Assembly (NCBI RefSeq): GCF_900091845.1
Contig: NZ_FMCI01000373.1
Span: 1-36,178 of the forward strand
Direction of reading: 5' to 3'
DNA length: 36,178 nucleotides
DNA from: Streptomyces sp. SolWspMP-5a-2
GTDB taxonomy: Bacteria > Actinomycetota > Actinomycetes > Streptomycetales > Streptomycetaceae
Position numbers and translations under genes: made by a program. This document shows, piece by piece, positions 1-8,593 of the stretch. The notes below the pieces were generated by a model. It was not told the DNA's origin and searched no databases. It saw only the letters and a program-made list of their open reading frames with translations. Position 1 is the first letter of the stretch; each line of letters starts with the position of its first letter.

Positions 1-948
1 CCGCTGCTGGAGCTGGCCGTGGTGGCGGTCGCCGGGTACCTGCTCACCCGGGGCGAGGTGTCGGTGGGCGACCTGCTCGCCGCGTCCCGTTACGCGGTCC
101 TCGCGACCGGCGTCGGGGTCCTGGTCGGCAGGCTCGCGGCGCTGGCCAGGGCGCGGGCGGCGACCCGCAGGCTGGCCGAGGTCCTCGCCGAGCCCGCGCC
201 CGCGCCCGGTACCCGCCCGCTGCCGCCGGGGCCGGGACGTCTCGAACTGCGCGGGGTGACGGTACGGCGCGGCGGGCGGACCGTCCTCGACGGCCTCGAC
301 CTGGTGGTCCCCGGCGGCACCGCCCTCGCGGTGGTGGGCCGCTCCGGCACCGGCAAGTCCCTGCTCGCCGCGCTGGCCGGACGGCTCACCGACCCCGACG
401 CGGGCGAGGTGCTCCTGGACGGCGTACCGGTGGCGGACGTGCGCCACGCCGACCTTCGGCACGCGGTCGCCTTCGCCTTCGCCCGGCCCGCGCTGCTCGG
501 GACGACGATCGAGGACGCGGTCTCCTTCGGCGCCGCCGCCCCGACACAGGACCGGGTGCGCTCCGCGGCCCGCGAGGCCCGCGCCGACACCTTCGTCGAA
601 CGGCTCCCGCGGGGCTGGGACACCCTCTGCGCGGACGCCCCGCGCTCCGGCGGCGAGTCCCAACGCCTCGGCCTGGCACGGGCGTTCGCGCACGGCGGGC
701 GGCTGCTGATCCTGGACGACGCGCTGTCGAGCCTCGACACCGTCACCGAACACCACGTCACCCGGGCGCTGTTCGGCCCCGGCGGCGGCCGCACCCGGCT
801 GCTGATCGCCCACCGCGCGACCACGGCCGCCCGCGCGGACTCGGTCGCCTGGCTGGAGGGGGGCCGGGTCAGGGCCGTCGCCCCGCACGAGGTGCTGTGG
901 CGCGACCCCGACTACCGCGCGGTGTTCGGGGAGGAGACACCACGGTGA
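1..948 (+). CDS. ramA: ABC exporter half-transporter, 5'-truncated (RamA/AmfA-like)
   Basis: The reading frame is open from the first base, so the N-terminal part lies outside the window. What remains is the last membrane segments (hydrophobic run at the very start) and a whole nucleotide-binding domain: Walker A GRSGTGKS, signature SGGESQRLGLA, Walker B LLILDDALSSLD and an H-loop in IAHRAT. The glutamate normally following the Walker B aspartate is Asp here (LDDA), so hydrolysis may be weak at this site. It overlaps the next ABC gene by GTGA, so the two are translationally coupled and probably form a heterodimer. With the second ABC gene and the converging RamR-like regulator, the order matches ramA-ramB-ramR of the SapB lanthipeptide locus, where the pair exports the morphogenetic surfactant peptide. 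The assignment to ram/amf rests on gene order and my recognition of the regulator, not on an alignment. Confidence 0.75.
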   Translation, partial: PLLELAVVAVAGYLLTRGEVSVGDLLAASRYAVLATGVGVLVGRLAALARARAATRRLAEVLAEPAPAPGTRPLPPGPGRLELRGVTVRRGGRTVLDGLDLVVPGGTALAVVGRSGTGKSLLAALAGRLTDPDAGEVLLDGVPVADVRHADLRHAVAFAFARPALLGTTIEDAVSFGAAAPTQDRVRSAAREARADTFVERLPRGWDTLCADAPRSGGESQRLGLARAFAHGGRLLILDDALSSLDTVTEHHVTRALFGPGGGRTRLLIAHRATTAARADSVAWLEGGRVRAVAPHEVLWRDPDYRAVFGEETPR

Positions 949-3164
949 ACGAACCGGCGGCACGGGGACGGCGGTCACGGCGACGCCCGCGCGGCACGGC
1001 ACCGCCCGGGTCACGGCCCCGGCTCCTGCGCCCCCTCGGCCCGTTGCGCACCAGGTGGCGGGTGCTGGCCCGGCTCGCCGCCTGGTCGGCCCTGGAGACC
1101 GGGCAGACGTTCCTGCTCGGGTACGCGCTGGCACGGGCGCTGGACGGCGGGTTCCTCGCCGGGGACGCCAGGACCGGGCTGCTCTGGCTGGCGGCGGCCG
1201 CGGCGGGCGTGGTCGTGGGGGCGTACGGCACCGGGCGGGTCTACCGGGCCGTCGCGGACCTGGTCGAGCCGGTGCGGGACCGGCTGGTGGAGACCATCGT
1301 CGCGCGCGGGGTGCGGGAGGCCGACGACGGCGCGGTGTCCGGACTCACCCAGCAGGTGGAGATCGCCAGGGACGCGCTGGCCGGGCTGGTGATGGTGTCC
1401 CGCTCGTTCGTGTTCACGGCGGCCGGTGCCCTCGTCGGCCTGCTCTCCCTCGCCCCGGCGCTCCTGCTGGTGGTCGCGCCGCCGCTGCTGGCCGGGGTGC
1501 TGCTGTTCGCGCTCTCCCTGCGCCCGCTGGCCAGGCGGCAGGAGGCGTTCCTGGTCGCGGACGAGGCGCTCGCCCGTGAGTGGGGCGCGGTCTGCCCCGG
1601 GCTGCGGGACATCACCGCGACCGGCGCGGAGGAGCGGGTCGCCCGGGACGTCGGGGCGCGGGTGGACGCGGAGCTGGCCGCGGCCAGGTCGCTGGCCCGC
1701 TGGAGCGTGCCGCGGGTGGCGGCGCTCGCGGTCGGCGGCCAGCTCCCGATCGTCCTGCTGCTGGTGTCGGCGCCCTGGCTGCTCGCCCGCGGGGTGACGC
1801 CCGGCGCCCTGGTGGGAGCGCTCGCGTACGTGACGCAGTCGCTGCTCCCGGCGCTCCAGAACCTGATCCACGGCCTGGGCGCGGGCGGCTCACGCCTGAC
1901 GGTGGTCCTGCGCCGCATCGGCCCCCGCCCCGGCGACCCCACCCACGAGCCCCCGTCCGACGACACCGGCGCAACGACCACCAGCTCCCCCACCCGCCCC
2001 CCGGCCGACACCCCGACACCCGACCGTCCCACTCCACAACGACCCTCCGGCCCACACCGACGGCCCACGACGCAGACCGACCGACCTGAGACCTCACGCG
2101 CCCCCGGGTCGCACCAACGGCCCCTCACCATCGACGGCTCGCCGACCGACCGACCTGAGACCCCACACGTCCCCGGCCCACACCGACGCCCCATCACAGG
2201 CGTCGACGACGGCGACGGCACCGGCTCCCCGGCCCGCCTACCCGTCTACGGGCCGCACGGGAAGCCCGGCACGGACCCCGGCGACGGCGACGACGGCGAC
2301 GGCACCGGCATCCCAGCCCCGGCGGCCGCCCCCGGGGCACACCGGAAGCCCATCACGGCACCCGCCGAAGGCAGCGGCACCGGCTCCCCGGCCACCGAGT
2401 CCCCGGCCCGTGCCGAGGGGGTTGTCCTCCCCCGGGCCGCTCATCCCGCCCTCTTGCTCCGCGGGGTGTCCTTCGCCTACGGGGCCGCCGCCACCCCCGT
2501 GCTGGACGGGCTCGACCTGGTCGTGCCCGACGGGGGGCATCTGGCCGTCGTCGGGGCCAGCGGGATCGGCAAGTCGACGCTCACCGCGCTGGTCGCGGGG
2601 CTGCTGACCCCCGCGCGGGGGTCCGTCCTGGTGTGCGGGCATCCGGTGCCCGGGGTCCGCGCCGCCGCGCTGCGGGTGCTGATCCCGCAGGAGGCGTACG
2701 TCCACACCGGCACCCTCGCCGAGAACCTCGGGCACCTGCGGTCCGACCCGGTGCCCGAGGGCGAACTGCGGGCGGCCGCCGAGGCGGTCGGGCTCGGGCC
2801 GCTCATGGCCGCCCTCGGCGGACCCGGGGGGCGGGTCGACCCCGCCGCCCTGTCGGCCGGTGAGCGCCAGCTCGTCGCGCTGACCCGCGCCTACCTCTCC
2901 CCCGCGCCGCTCGCCCTGCTCGACGAGGCCACCTGCCATCTCGACCCGGAGGCCGAGGCGCGCGCCGAGCGGGCCTTCGCCGCCCGGCCCGGCGGCACCC
3001 TGGTGGTCGTCGCCCACCGGATCAGCTCGGCGTACCGCGCCGACCGGGTGCTGGTGATGGACGGCCCGAGGACCGCGTACGGCACGCACGAGGAGCTGCT
3101 GCGCGGCTCGGCGCCGTACCGCGATCTGGTGGGCGGCTGGAGCGTCCCGGCCGAGCGGTCCTGA
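945..3164 (+). CDS. ramB: ABC exporter half-transporter with repeat-rich linker (RamB/AmfB-like)
   Basis: 739 aa from the GTG at 945, which overlaps the previous stop as GTGA and has GGGGAGGAG upstream; an in-frame ATG at 897 lacks this support. A basic N-terminus is followed by a membrane domain (about residues 30-320) and a nucleotide-binding domain (about 500-739) with Walker A GASGIGKST, a degenerate signature LSAGERQLVAL instead of LSGGQ, Walker B LALLDEATCHLD and H-loop VVAHRIS. Between them is an unusual linker of about 170 residues rich in Pro, Thr, Asp and Gly; ABC half-transporters normally have a linker of a few dozen residues. The linker contains a 23-residue tandem repeat and five copies of a motif G-x-H-x-R/K-P-x-T. 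Probable partner of the upstream ABC protein in SapB-type peptide export; the linker's role is unknown. Confidence 0.78.
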   Translation: MNEPAARGRRSRRRPRGTAPPGSRPRLLRPLGPLRTRWRVLARLAAWSALETGQTFLLGYALARALDGGFLAGDARTGLLWLAAAAAGVVVGAYGTGRVYRAVADLVEPVRDRLVETIVARGVREADDGAVSGLTQQVEIARDALAGLVMVSRSFVFTAAGALVGLLSLAPALLLVVAPPLLAGVLLFALSLRPLARRQEAFLVADEALAREWGAVCPGLRDITATGAEERVARDVGARVDAELAAARSLARWSVPRVAALAVGGQLPIVLLLVSAPWLLARGVTPGALVGALAYVTQSLLPALQNLIHGLGAGGSRLTVVLRRIGPRPGDPTHEPPSDDTGATTTSSPTRPPADTPTPDRPTPQRPSGPHRRPTTQTDRPETSRAPGSHQRPLTIDGSPTDRPETPHVPGPHRRPITGVDDGDGTGSPARLPVYGPHGKPGTDPGDGDDGDGTGIPAPAAAPGAHRKPITAPAEGSGTGSPATESPARAEGVVLPRAAHPALLLRGVSFAYGAAATPVLDGLDLVVPDGGHLAVVGASGIGKSTLTALVAGLLTPARGSVLVCGHPVPGVRAAALRVLIPQEAYVHTGTLAENLGHLRSDPVPEGELRAAAEAVGLGPLMAALGGPGGRVDPAALSAGERQLVALTRAYLSPAPLALLDEATCHLDPEAEARAERAFAARPGGTLVVVAHRISSAYRADRVLVMDGPRTAYGTHEELLRGSAPYRDLVGGWSVPAERS
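2075..2162 (+). repeat. In-frame 69-bp direct repeat in the ramB-like linker
   Basis: The 19-bp string GACCGACCGACCTGAGACC occurs at 2075-2093 and 2144-2162, a spacing of 69 bp or 23 codons, so the protein repeats TDRPET with the following Pro/His-rich segment. Weaker copies flank it. Seen directly; suggests growth of the linker by in-frame duplication. Confidence 0.8.
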
Positions 3165-3216
3165 TTCCTCCCCGGTCAGGCGGCCGCGCGGCCCGGTGGC
3201 GGGTCCCGGCGCGGGG

Positions 3217-3825
3217 TCAGAGCCAGCCTTCCCCCTGGGAGATGCGGATCGCGTCGATCCGGTTGCGGGCCCCCGTCTTGCGGGTGATGGCCGCCATGTA
3301 GTTGCGCACGGTCCCGTGGGACAGGTGCAGACTGCCCGCTATCTCGGCGATCGAGGCGCCGCCCGCCGCGAGCCCCAGCACGGTCAGCTCGCGGCGGGTC
3401 AGGGGTATCTGCGCGGCCTTCAGGAAGCCGAAGCCCAGCGAGTCGTCGACGAAACGTTCACCCTCGGCCACCGCGCGAATGGCCCGCACTAATCGCTCGG
3501 GCGCCCCCTCCTTGTCGACGTAGCCGAGGGCCCCCGCCTCGGCCGCCCGCTTCAGCATCCCCGGTCTCTTCGCGCTGGCGAGCACCACGAGCCGGGCCGA
3601 CGGCCCGCGCGGATCCGACTGCCGCAGATCGGAGAGGGTCGCCACGCCCTGCGCGTCGGACCCGTCGAGGTCGGCCGCGCACACGTCGGGCTCGACCGAC
3701 CGCATCCGTGCCGTCGCCTTGTGCCACGGCGTGTCGTACACGCCGAGCCCCGGCTCCCGGCGCAGCCATTCCGCCAGCACCGATCTCACCAGACACGCGT
3801 CATGGACCAGAAGAACCCGGATCAC
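3217..3825 (-). CDS. ramR: LuxR-family response regulator, RamR/AmfR-like, with a TTA codon
   Basis: 202 aa from the GTG at 3825, which has AAGGA ten bases upstream; a GTG at 3831 is possible but too close to that site. An N-terminal receiver domain (about 1-120) keeps the phospho-acceptor region (AADLDG) and the conserved Lys (YVDKEG), but the first acidic-pocket residue is His (LLVHDA instead of DD). The C-terminal LuxR helix-turn-helix (about 135-195) begins PLTRRELTVLGLA and the protein ends QGEGWL, an ending I associate with RamR/AmfR. It converges on the ABC pair, as I recall for ram/amf loci, where the protein activates ramCSAB transcription during aerial growth. No histidine kinase is adjacent. 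Leu112 is encoded by TTA (3492-3490), so translation should depend on the bldA tRNA. I found no other in-frame TTA codon in the window. Confidence 0.8.
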   Translation of the reverse strand: MIRVLLVHDACLVRSVLAEWLRREPGLGVYDTPWHKATARMRSVEPDVCAADLDGSDAQGVATLSDLRQSDPRGPSARLVVLASAKRPGMLKRAAEAGALGYVDKEGAPERLVRAIRAVAEGERFVDDSLGFGFLKAAQIPLTRRELTVLGLAAGGASIAEIAGSLHLSHGTVRNYMAAITRKTGARNRIDAIRISQGEGWL

Positions 3826-4158
3826 TGCCACCCCGTCCTTTTGTGTTCGCCGTACTCGCCCCACTCCGGTTCCCGGTTTTGAGCGCGTGCCTCATTCTTG
3901 GGCGCTTCGCCCCGTCCTGTACGCGAAGAATCGGCCATCGGGATGCGTGGGGGCGCATAACGGGCGCCCGTACACTTCCGCGCGCATCGATTGCGGGGGT
4001 ATGAGCGCACGTCGAACGGGTAAGGAGGCCCCTTTCCGGCGGGTCAGGGGGCCGCTGCCGGCGGTGCGGGAGACCGCTCGCCGTGCGCGGGAGGCCGCCT
4101 CGGGAGAGTCTTGGTCCCGAAGGAGAGACCGCGCGGCCGTAGGAGGAGGTGGTCCGGC
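3826..4158. other. Divergent intergenic region, ramR-like / SpoIIE phosphatase
   Basis: No convincing gene. It must hold both promoters. On the plus strand there is a 10-bp palindrome CGGGCGCCCG at 3961-3970 and a GTAT-N15-GGGTAA string (3999-4023) that loosely fits the streptomycete SigB-type consensus GNNT-N14-16-GGGTAY. AGGAGGAGG at 4141-4149 is the ribosome site of the next gene. A short plus-strand frame starting near 4001 has no coding character and runs through the start of the phosphatase gene in another frame. Confidence 0.4.
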
Positions 4159-6282
4159 GTGTCCGACGGGCAGCCGTCGACGGCCACCGGACCCGCAGCG
4201 GGTCGGCCACTGCTGTCACTGGCCCTGGCCTCGATGCTGGAGGAGGTCCACGCGCACGCGGGCGCGGTCTACCTCCTGAACGCCGACGAACCGGTGCTGG
4301 AGATGGCCGTGATGGCCGGTCTGCCCCGGGCCTTCGCGGCGCCCTGGGAGCGGGTGGGGATGAGCGCTCCGGTGCCGGTGGCCGAGGCGGCGCGCGACCG
4401 GCGGGTCGTGTGGGTCGGCGGCGAGGAGGAGATGGCCCGCAGGTACCCGCGGATCGCGGTGGTGCTGCCGTACCCGTTCGCGCTGGCCGCGGTGCCGGTG
4501 GCGACGGCGGAACGGGTCTACGGCGCGGTCTTCGTGACCTGGCCCGGATCGCACGCCGACGAGCTGCCCGCCACCGAGCGGCAGCGGCTGCTGACCGCCT
4601 GCGACCGGCTCGCCGCCGAGCTGCGCCGGGCCACCGAGGAGTGCGTGCCGTCGGTCCGGGAGGCGGATCTGCTGGCGACCCCCGTTCTGGCGGTCGCGGG
4701 CACCCTGGGCACGGTCGAGGCGGCGCGGATGGTGGAGCGGCTGCCGTTCGGGATGCTCTCGCTCGACCTGCACGGGCGGGTCAGCTACGCCAACGACGCC
4801 GCCGTCGACCTGCTCGGCAGACCGGTGGAGGAGCTGCTGGGCACGGCGCCCTGGACGTCGGTGCCCTGGCTGAACGACCCGATGTACGAGGACCGTTACC
4901 GGGCCGCGCTGATCGGGCAGCACACCACCTCGTTCGTGGCGCTGAGGCCGCCGGGCGACTGGCTGTCGTTCCGGCTGTACCCGAGCAGGGACGGGCTGAG
5001 CATGCGGGTCGGCAGGGCCAGGGAGGTGGCCCGGATGACCGGCGGGACGCCGCACGCGGGGACCGGCCCCAAGCGGCTGGTGGGGATCTCGCAGGTACTC
5101 AGCCTGACCGGCGCGCTGACCGAGGCGGCGGGGGTGCAGGACGTGGTGCAGCTGGTGGCGGACGAGGTGGTTCCGGCGGTCGGCGCGCAGGCCGTGGTGC
5201 TGCTCGGCTCGCAGGGCGGGCGGCTGCACGTGCTGGGGCACCGGGGGTACGGCGATCCGCACATCGTGGAGCGGTTCGACGGGCTGCCGCTGACCCAGCG
5301 GACCCCGGGCACCCAGGCCCTGAACAGCGGGGTGCCGGCGTTCTTCGACTCCACGCGGCACCTGGAGCGGCTGTACCCGGACCGGCAGGCGACGCCGGAC
5401 GGCTACGCGGCCTGGGCGTACGTGCCGCTCATCGCGTCCGGGCGGCCGGTCGGCACCTGTGTCATCGCCTACGCGGAGGAGCGGAACTTCGCGGCCGACG
5501 AACGGGCCGTGCTCACCAGTCTGGGCGGCCTGATCGCGCAGGCCCTGGAGCGGGCGCTGCTGTACGACGCGAAGAACCAGCTCGCGCACGGGCTCCAGGA
5601 GGCGCTGCTGCCGCGCACCCTGGCCGTGCTGCCCGGTCTCGAGGCGGCGGCCCGTTACCTCCCGGCGACCCACGGCATGGAGATCGGCGGGGACTTCTAC
5701 GACCTGGTGCCCGCCCGGCCGCTGGCGGCGGCGGTGATCGGCGACGTGCAGGGCCACAACGTGACGGCGGCCGGTCTGATGGGGCAGGTCAGGACCGGGG
5801 TGCGGGCGTACACGACGGTGGGGCAGGCGCCGCAGGAGGTGATGCGCAGCACCAACCGGCTGCTCATCGACCTCGGGGCCGACCTGTTCGCGAGCTGCCT
5901 CTACCTGCGGCTCGACCCGGCGCGCGGACGGGCGGTGATGGCGCGGGCGGGGCATCCGCCGCCCCTGCTGAGACGGCCGGACGGCTCGGTGCGGGTGCTG
6001 GACCTGGCGGGCGGTCCGCTGCTGGGCATCGACGCGTCGGCGACGTACCCGACGACGGAGGTGGCGCTGGCGCCGGGCTCGGTGCTGGCCCTGTACACGG
6101 ACGGTCTGGTGGAGTCGCCCGGGGTGGACATCGAGGACTCGCTCATCGAACTCGGGGCGCTGCTGCGGGAGATCGGGGACCTGCCGCTGGAGCGGCTCGC
6201 CGACGAACTGGTGCGGCACAGCGCCGCCGCCCGCCAACGCGCGGACGACGTGGCCCTGTTGCTGCTGCGGGCGACCGGCTGA
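4159..6282 (+). CDS. GAF-PAS-GAF-SpoIIE (PP2C-type) serine phosphatase
   Basis: 707 aa from the GTG at 4159, nine bases after a near-perfect AGGAGGAGG; an in-frame start at 4111 lies before that site and is rejected. Domains in order: GAF-like sensor (about 15-165), PAS (about 185-290, with VSYANDAAVDLLG), second GAF (about 312-465) and PP2C-SpoIIE (about 490-707) with metal-site motifs EIGGDFYDLV and GDVQGHN, then LYTDGLVES and the final ADDVALLLL. RsbU-type enzymes of this architecture dephosphorylate a STAS anti-anti-sigma factor and so free a sigma factor. There is no C-terminal kinase domain, unlike the relative at 32494. No partner is adjacent; the STAS protein at 20206 is the only one in the window and pairing them is inference. 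No membrane segments, so it senses a cytoplasmic signal. Confidence 0.92.
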   Translation: MSDGQPSTATGPAAGRPLLSLALASMLEEVHAHAGAVYLLNADEPVLEMAVMAGLPRAFAAPWERVGMSAPVPVAEAARDRRVVWVGGEEEMARRYPRIAVVLPYPFALAAVPVATAERVYGAVFVTWPGSHADELPATERQRLLTACDRLAAELRRATEECVPSVREADLLATPVLAVAGTLGTVEAARMVERLPFGMLSLDLHGRVSYANDAAVDLLGRPVEELLGTAPWTSVPWLNDPMYEDRYRAALIGQHTTSFVALRPPGDWLSFRLYPSRDGLSMRVGRAREVARMTGGTPHAGTGPKRLVGISQVLSLTGALTEAAGVQDVVQLVADEVVPAVGAQAVVLLGSQGGRLHVLGHRGYGDPHIVERFDGLPLTQRTPGTQALNSGVPAFFDSTRHLERLYPDRQATPDGYAAWAYVPLIASGRPVGTCVIAYAEERNFAADERAVLTSLGGLIAQALERALLYDAKNQLAHGLQEALLPRTLAVLPGLEAAARYLPATHGMEIGGDFYDLVPARPLAAAVIGDVQGHNVTAAGLMGQVRTGVRAYTTVGQAPQEVMRSTNRLLIDLGADLFASCLYLRLDPARGRAVMARAGHPPPLLRRPDGSVRVLDLAGGPLLGIDASATYPTTEVALAPGSVLALYTDGLVESPGVDIEDSLIELGALLREIGDLPLERLADELVRHSAAARQRADDVALLLLRATG

Positions 6283-6319
6283 GCCGTCGGCGCGGACCGC
6301 CCCCGCCCCGTGGCCGGGT

Positions 6320-7198
6320 TCAGCGGCCGCCCCGGTCGGCCGTCGTCCAACTGGCCATGATGTGCAGCGCGTCCTGCTCCGCCGAGCCGGGGGCCGCGCT
6401 GTACATGAGGAGGGTCTGGCCGGGGTCGGCGGCCAGCGGGGTGGACTCGAAGGGCAGGGTGAGACGGCCGACCAGCGGGTGTGCGATCCGGCGGGTGCCG
6501 GTGCGCGCGACGTGGAGGTCGTGCCGGTCCCAGCGGGAGGCGAACTCCGTGCTGCGCGCGGCCAGTTCCGCGGTCAGTTCGCCCAGGCCGCGGTCGCACG
6601 GATTGCTGCCGGACGCGGCCCGCAGGGCGTTCGCGGTGTCGTCCGCGATCACGTCCCAGTCGGGCCAGAAGCTCCGCGCGGCGGGGTCGGTGAAGACGAA
6701 CCGGGCGACGCTCGCGTTGCCGCAGGCGCCGTACATCGGCTGGTAGAGGGCCCGGCCCAGCGCGTTGGCGCCGACGACGGCCAGGCGTCCGTCGAGGACC
6801 AGGGCGGGTGTGGTGGTCATGGAGTCGAGGATGCGCCGCACGGAGGGGCGCAGCACGGCGGCCCCGGCGACCGGACGGCACGGCCGTGCGCCGTCACCGG
6901 CGCGCACGAGGTCCAGCAGATGGGCGTGTTCGGTCTCGTCGAGGCGCAGGGCGCGGCCGACGTTGCGCAGGACGCCGTCGGACACCCCGCGCGCGTCCCC
7001 GCGTTCGAGGCGGATGTAGTAGTCGACGCTGATGCCCGCGAGGGCGGCCACCTCCTCCCGGCGCAGCCCCCGGACCCGCCGGTTCGCCCGCACGGCGGGC
7101 AGGCCGACGTCACCGGGCGTGAGCCGCGCCCGCCGCCCGGTGAGGAAGTCCCGGACCTGGCGGCGCGTCTGCGTCCTGGCGTGCGCGCTGTCTCCCAT
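6320..7198 (-). CDS. XRE-family regulator with MmyB-like ligand domain
   Basis: 292 aa from the ATG at 7198. The N-terminal helix-turn-helix (about 15-85) has the typical series RREEVAALAGIS, DYYIRLERG and GVLRNVGRALRLDETEH. The rest (about 105-285) is the MmyB-like/PAS-fold ligand domain common in actinobacteria, with the recognisable run of Trp, Asp and His in its second half. Such proteins usually repress a divergent oxidoreductase or transporter gene and respond to a small hydrophobic ligand. It is divergent from the short-chain dehydrogenase at 7357, with 158 bp between the starts, so that gene is the likely target. The ligand is unknown. A 37-bp gap separates its 3' end from the converging SpoIIE gene. 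Confidence 0.9.
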   Translation of the reverse strand: MGDSAHARTQTRRQVRDFLTGRRARLTPGDVGLPAVRANRRVRGLRREEVAALAGISVDYYIRLERGDARGVSDGVLRNVGRALRLDETEHAHLLDLVRAGDGARPCRPVAGAAVLRPSVRRILDSMTTTPALVLDGRLAVVGANALGRALYQPMYGACGNASVARFVFTDPAARSFWPDWDVIADDTANALRAASGSNPCDRGLGELTAELAARSTEFASRWDRHDLHVARTGTRRIAHPLVGRLTLPFESTPLAADPGQTLLMYSAAPGSAEQDALHIMASWTTADRGGR

Positions 7199-7356
7199 GC
7201 GGCGCACTCTACGGCGCCGCGGGTGGCCGAGGGAGTCACCCCCAGTACCCCCTTCGCGGACTCTGCCCCAGCCGTCCGAAAGGTGTTTCGCTCGATGCCG
7301 GGCGGCCCCGTGGCCGCTCGTCCACCGTCCTGACCCGCGCTTTTCTGGAGAACACC

Positions 7357-8325
7357 GTGCGTACACCACAGCAGCCCATCGGTTCCGGTTTCGGGGAGCG
7401 GTCCACGACCGCGGAGGTGCTGGCGGGCGTCGACCTCGCCGGGCGGACCGCGTTGGTCACCGGGGGTTACTCCGGGGTCGGTCTGGCCACCACGCTGGCA
7501 CTGGCCGGTGCCGGGGCCCGGGTGATCGTGCCCGCGCGCCGTCCGGACGTCGCCCACGCCGCCCTCGACGGGCTGGACGGCGTCGGGGTCGAGGCGCTCG
7601 ACCTCGGGGACCTGGCGAGCGTCGCGGCGTTCGCCGACCGGTACCTCGCCACGGGGGACGGTCTCGACCTGCTGATCGCCTCGGCCGGCATCATGGCGGC
7701 GCCGCTGCGGCGCGTGGGCCGGGGCTGGGAGTCCCAGTTCGCCGTCAACCACCTGGGCCACTTCGCGCTGGTCGACCGCCTGTGGCCGGCGCTGGCGGCG
7801 GGGCCGGGGGCGCGGGTGGTGGCGGTCTCCTCCCGTGGGCACCGCTTCACCGGGATCCGCTGGGAGGACCCGCACTTCACGTCCGGGCCGTACGACAAGT
7901 GGGCCGCCTACGGCCAGTCCAAGACGGCCAACGCCCTGTTCGCGCTGCACCTCGACGCCCTGGGCCGGGACGCGGGCGTCCGCGCGTTCTCGGTCCACCC
8001 CGGGGTCATCGACACCAACCTCCAGCGTCACATCCCGTTGGCGGAGCAGGTCGCCATGGGCTGGACGAACGAGGACGGGACTCCCGCTGACCCGGACGCG
8101 GCCAAGTCGCCGCAGCAGGGTGCCGCCACCTCCGTGTGGGCCGCCACCTCGCCCCGGCTGGCCGGTCTCGGCGGCGTCTACCTGGAGGACTGCGAGGTGG
8201 CGGGGATCGCCGCGGACCCGTTGGACATGGCGACCGGAGGCGTCGCCCGGCACGCGGCCGACCCGGACGAGGCGGCCCGCCTGTGGGAGCTTTCGGCCCG
8301 GCTGACCGGCGTCGACGCCTTCTGA
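7357..8325 (+). CDS. Short-chain dehydrogenase/reductase (SDR)
   Basis: 322 aa from the GTG at 7357, with CTGGAG six bases upstream. Classical SDR of the retinol-dehydrogenase/WWOX-like group: Rossmann motif TGGYSGVG at 35-42, the NAG-equivalent region SAGIMA, catalytic serine in VAVSSRGH, and YGQSK giving Tyr185 and Lys189. The residue after the second strand is followed by Arg (PARRP), which favours NADP(H), an inference. It probably reduces or oxidises a small lipophilic alcohol, ketone or aldehyde in the cytoplasm; substrate unknown. The divergent XRE/MmyB-type regulator very likely controls it; such pairs are common in streptomycetes and often act in detoxification. Confidence 0.9.
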   Translation: MRTPQQPIGSGFGERSTTAEVLAGVDLAGRTALVTGGYSGVGLATTLALAGAGARVIVPARRPDVAHAALDGLDGVGVEALDLGDLASVAAFADRYLATGDGLDLLIASAGIMAAPLRRVGRGWESQFAVNHLGHFALVDRLWPALAAGPGARVVAVSSRGHRFTGIRWEDPHFTSGPYDKWAAYGQSKTANALFALHLDALGRDAGVRAFSVHPGVIDTNLQRHIPLAEQVAMGWTNEDGTPADPDAAKSPQQGAATSVWAATSPRLAGLGGVYLEDCEVAGIAADPLDMATGGVARHAADPDEAARLWELSARLTGVDAF

Positions 8326-8407
8326 CCGGGACGGCCGGGCACCCGTCCCGGGCACTGTCCGGCCGGTCGGTGCCGGCCGTGGTGCCCGGTTCGGCCGGGA
8401 GACGGGT

Positions 8408-8437
8408 GGTCCGGCCCTCCCGCCGGAGGGCCGGACC
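8408..8437. terminator. Bidirectional hairpin between SDR and protease genes
   Basis: A perfect 12-bp inverted repeat, GGTCCGGCCCTC at 8408-8419 and its complement at 8426-8437, with a 6-base loop. It lies between two converging genes (ends 8325 and 8594), the expected place for a shared factor-independent stop. There is no T-run, as usual in streptomycetes. Confidence 0.65.
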
Positions 8438-8593
8438 GTCCACCGCCGGCCGGAACCGCAGGAGGCCGGACGGTGGGTGCGACGCGGGACCGGTCAGGGG
8501 TCCCGCGGAACCTGGGGGCGCCGTCGCGCGGCGCCCTGCGCTCCGGGCGATCGGCCCGGGGCCTGGACCTTCCGGCGGATCGCCGGGGAGGTG

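Noticed and set aside
2041..2400. Repeats in the ramB-like gene as a CRISPR or minisatellite
   Set aside because: Only two close copies, in frame with the protein and diverging further out; no regular spacers. Treated as a protein linker repeat.
3999..4023. GTAT-N15-GGGTAA as a SigB-type promoter of the first SpoIIE gene
   Set aside because: The match is loose and such G-rich strings arise often at this GC content; the start would also be over 120 bp from the gene. Noted in the gap entry only.
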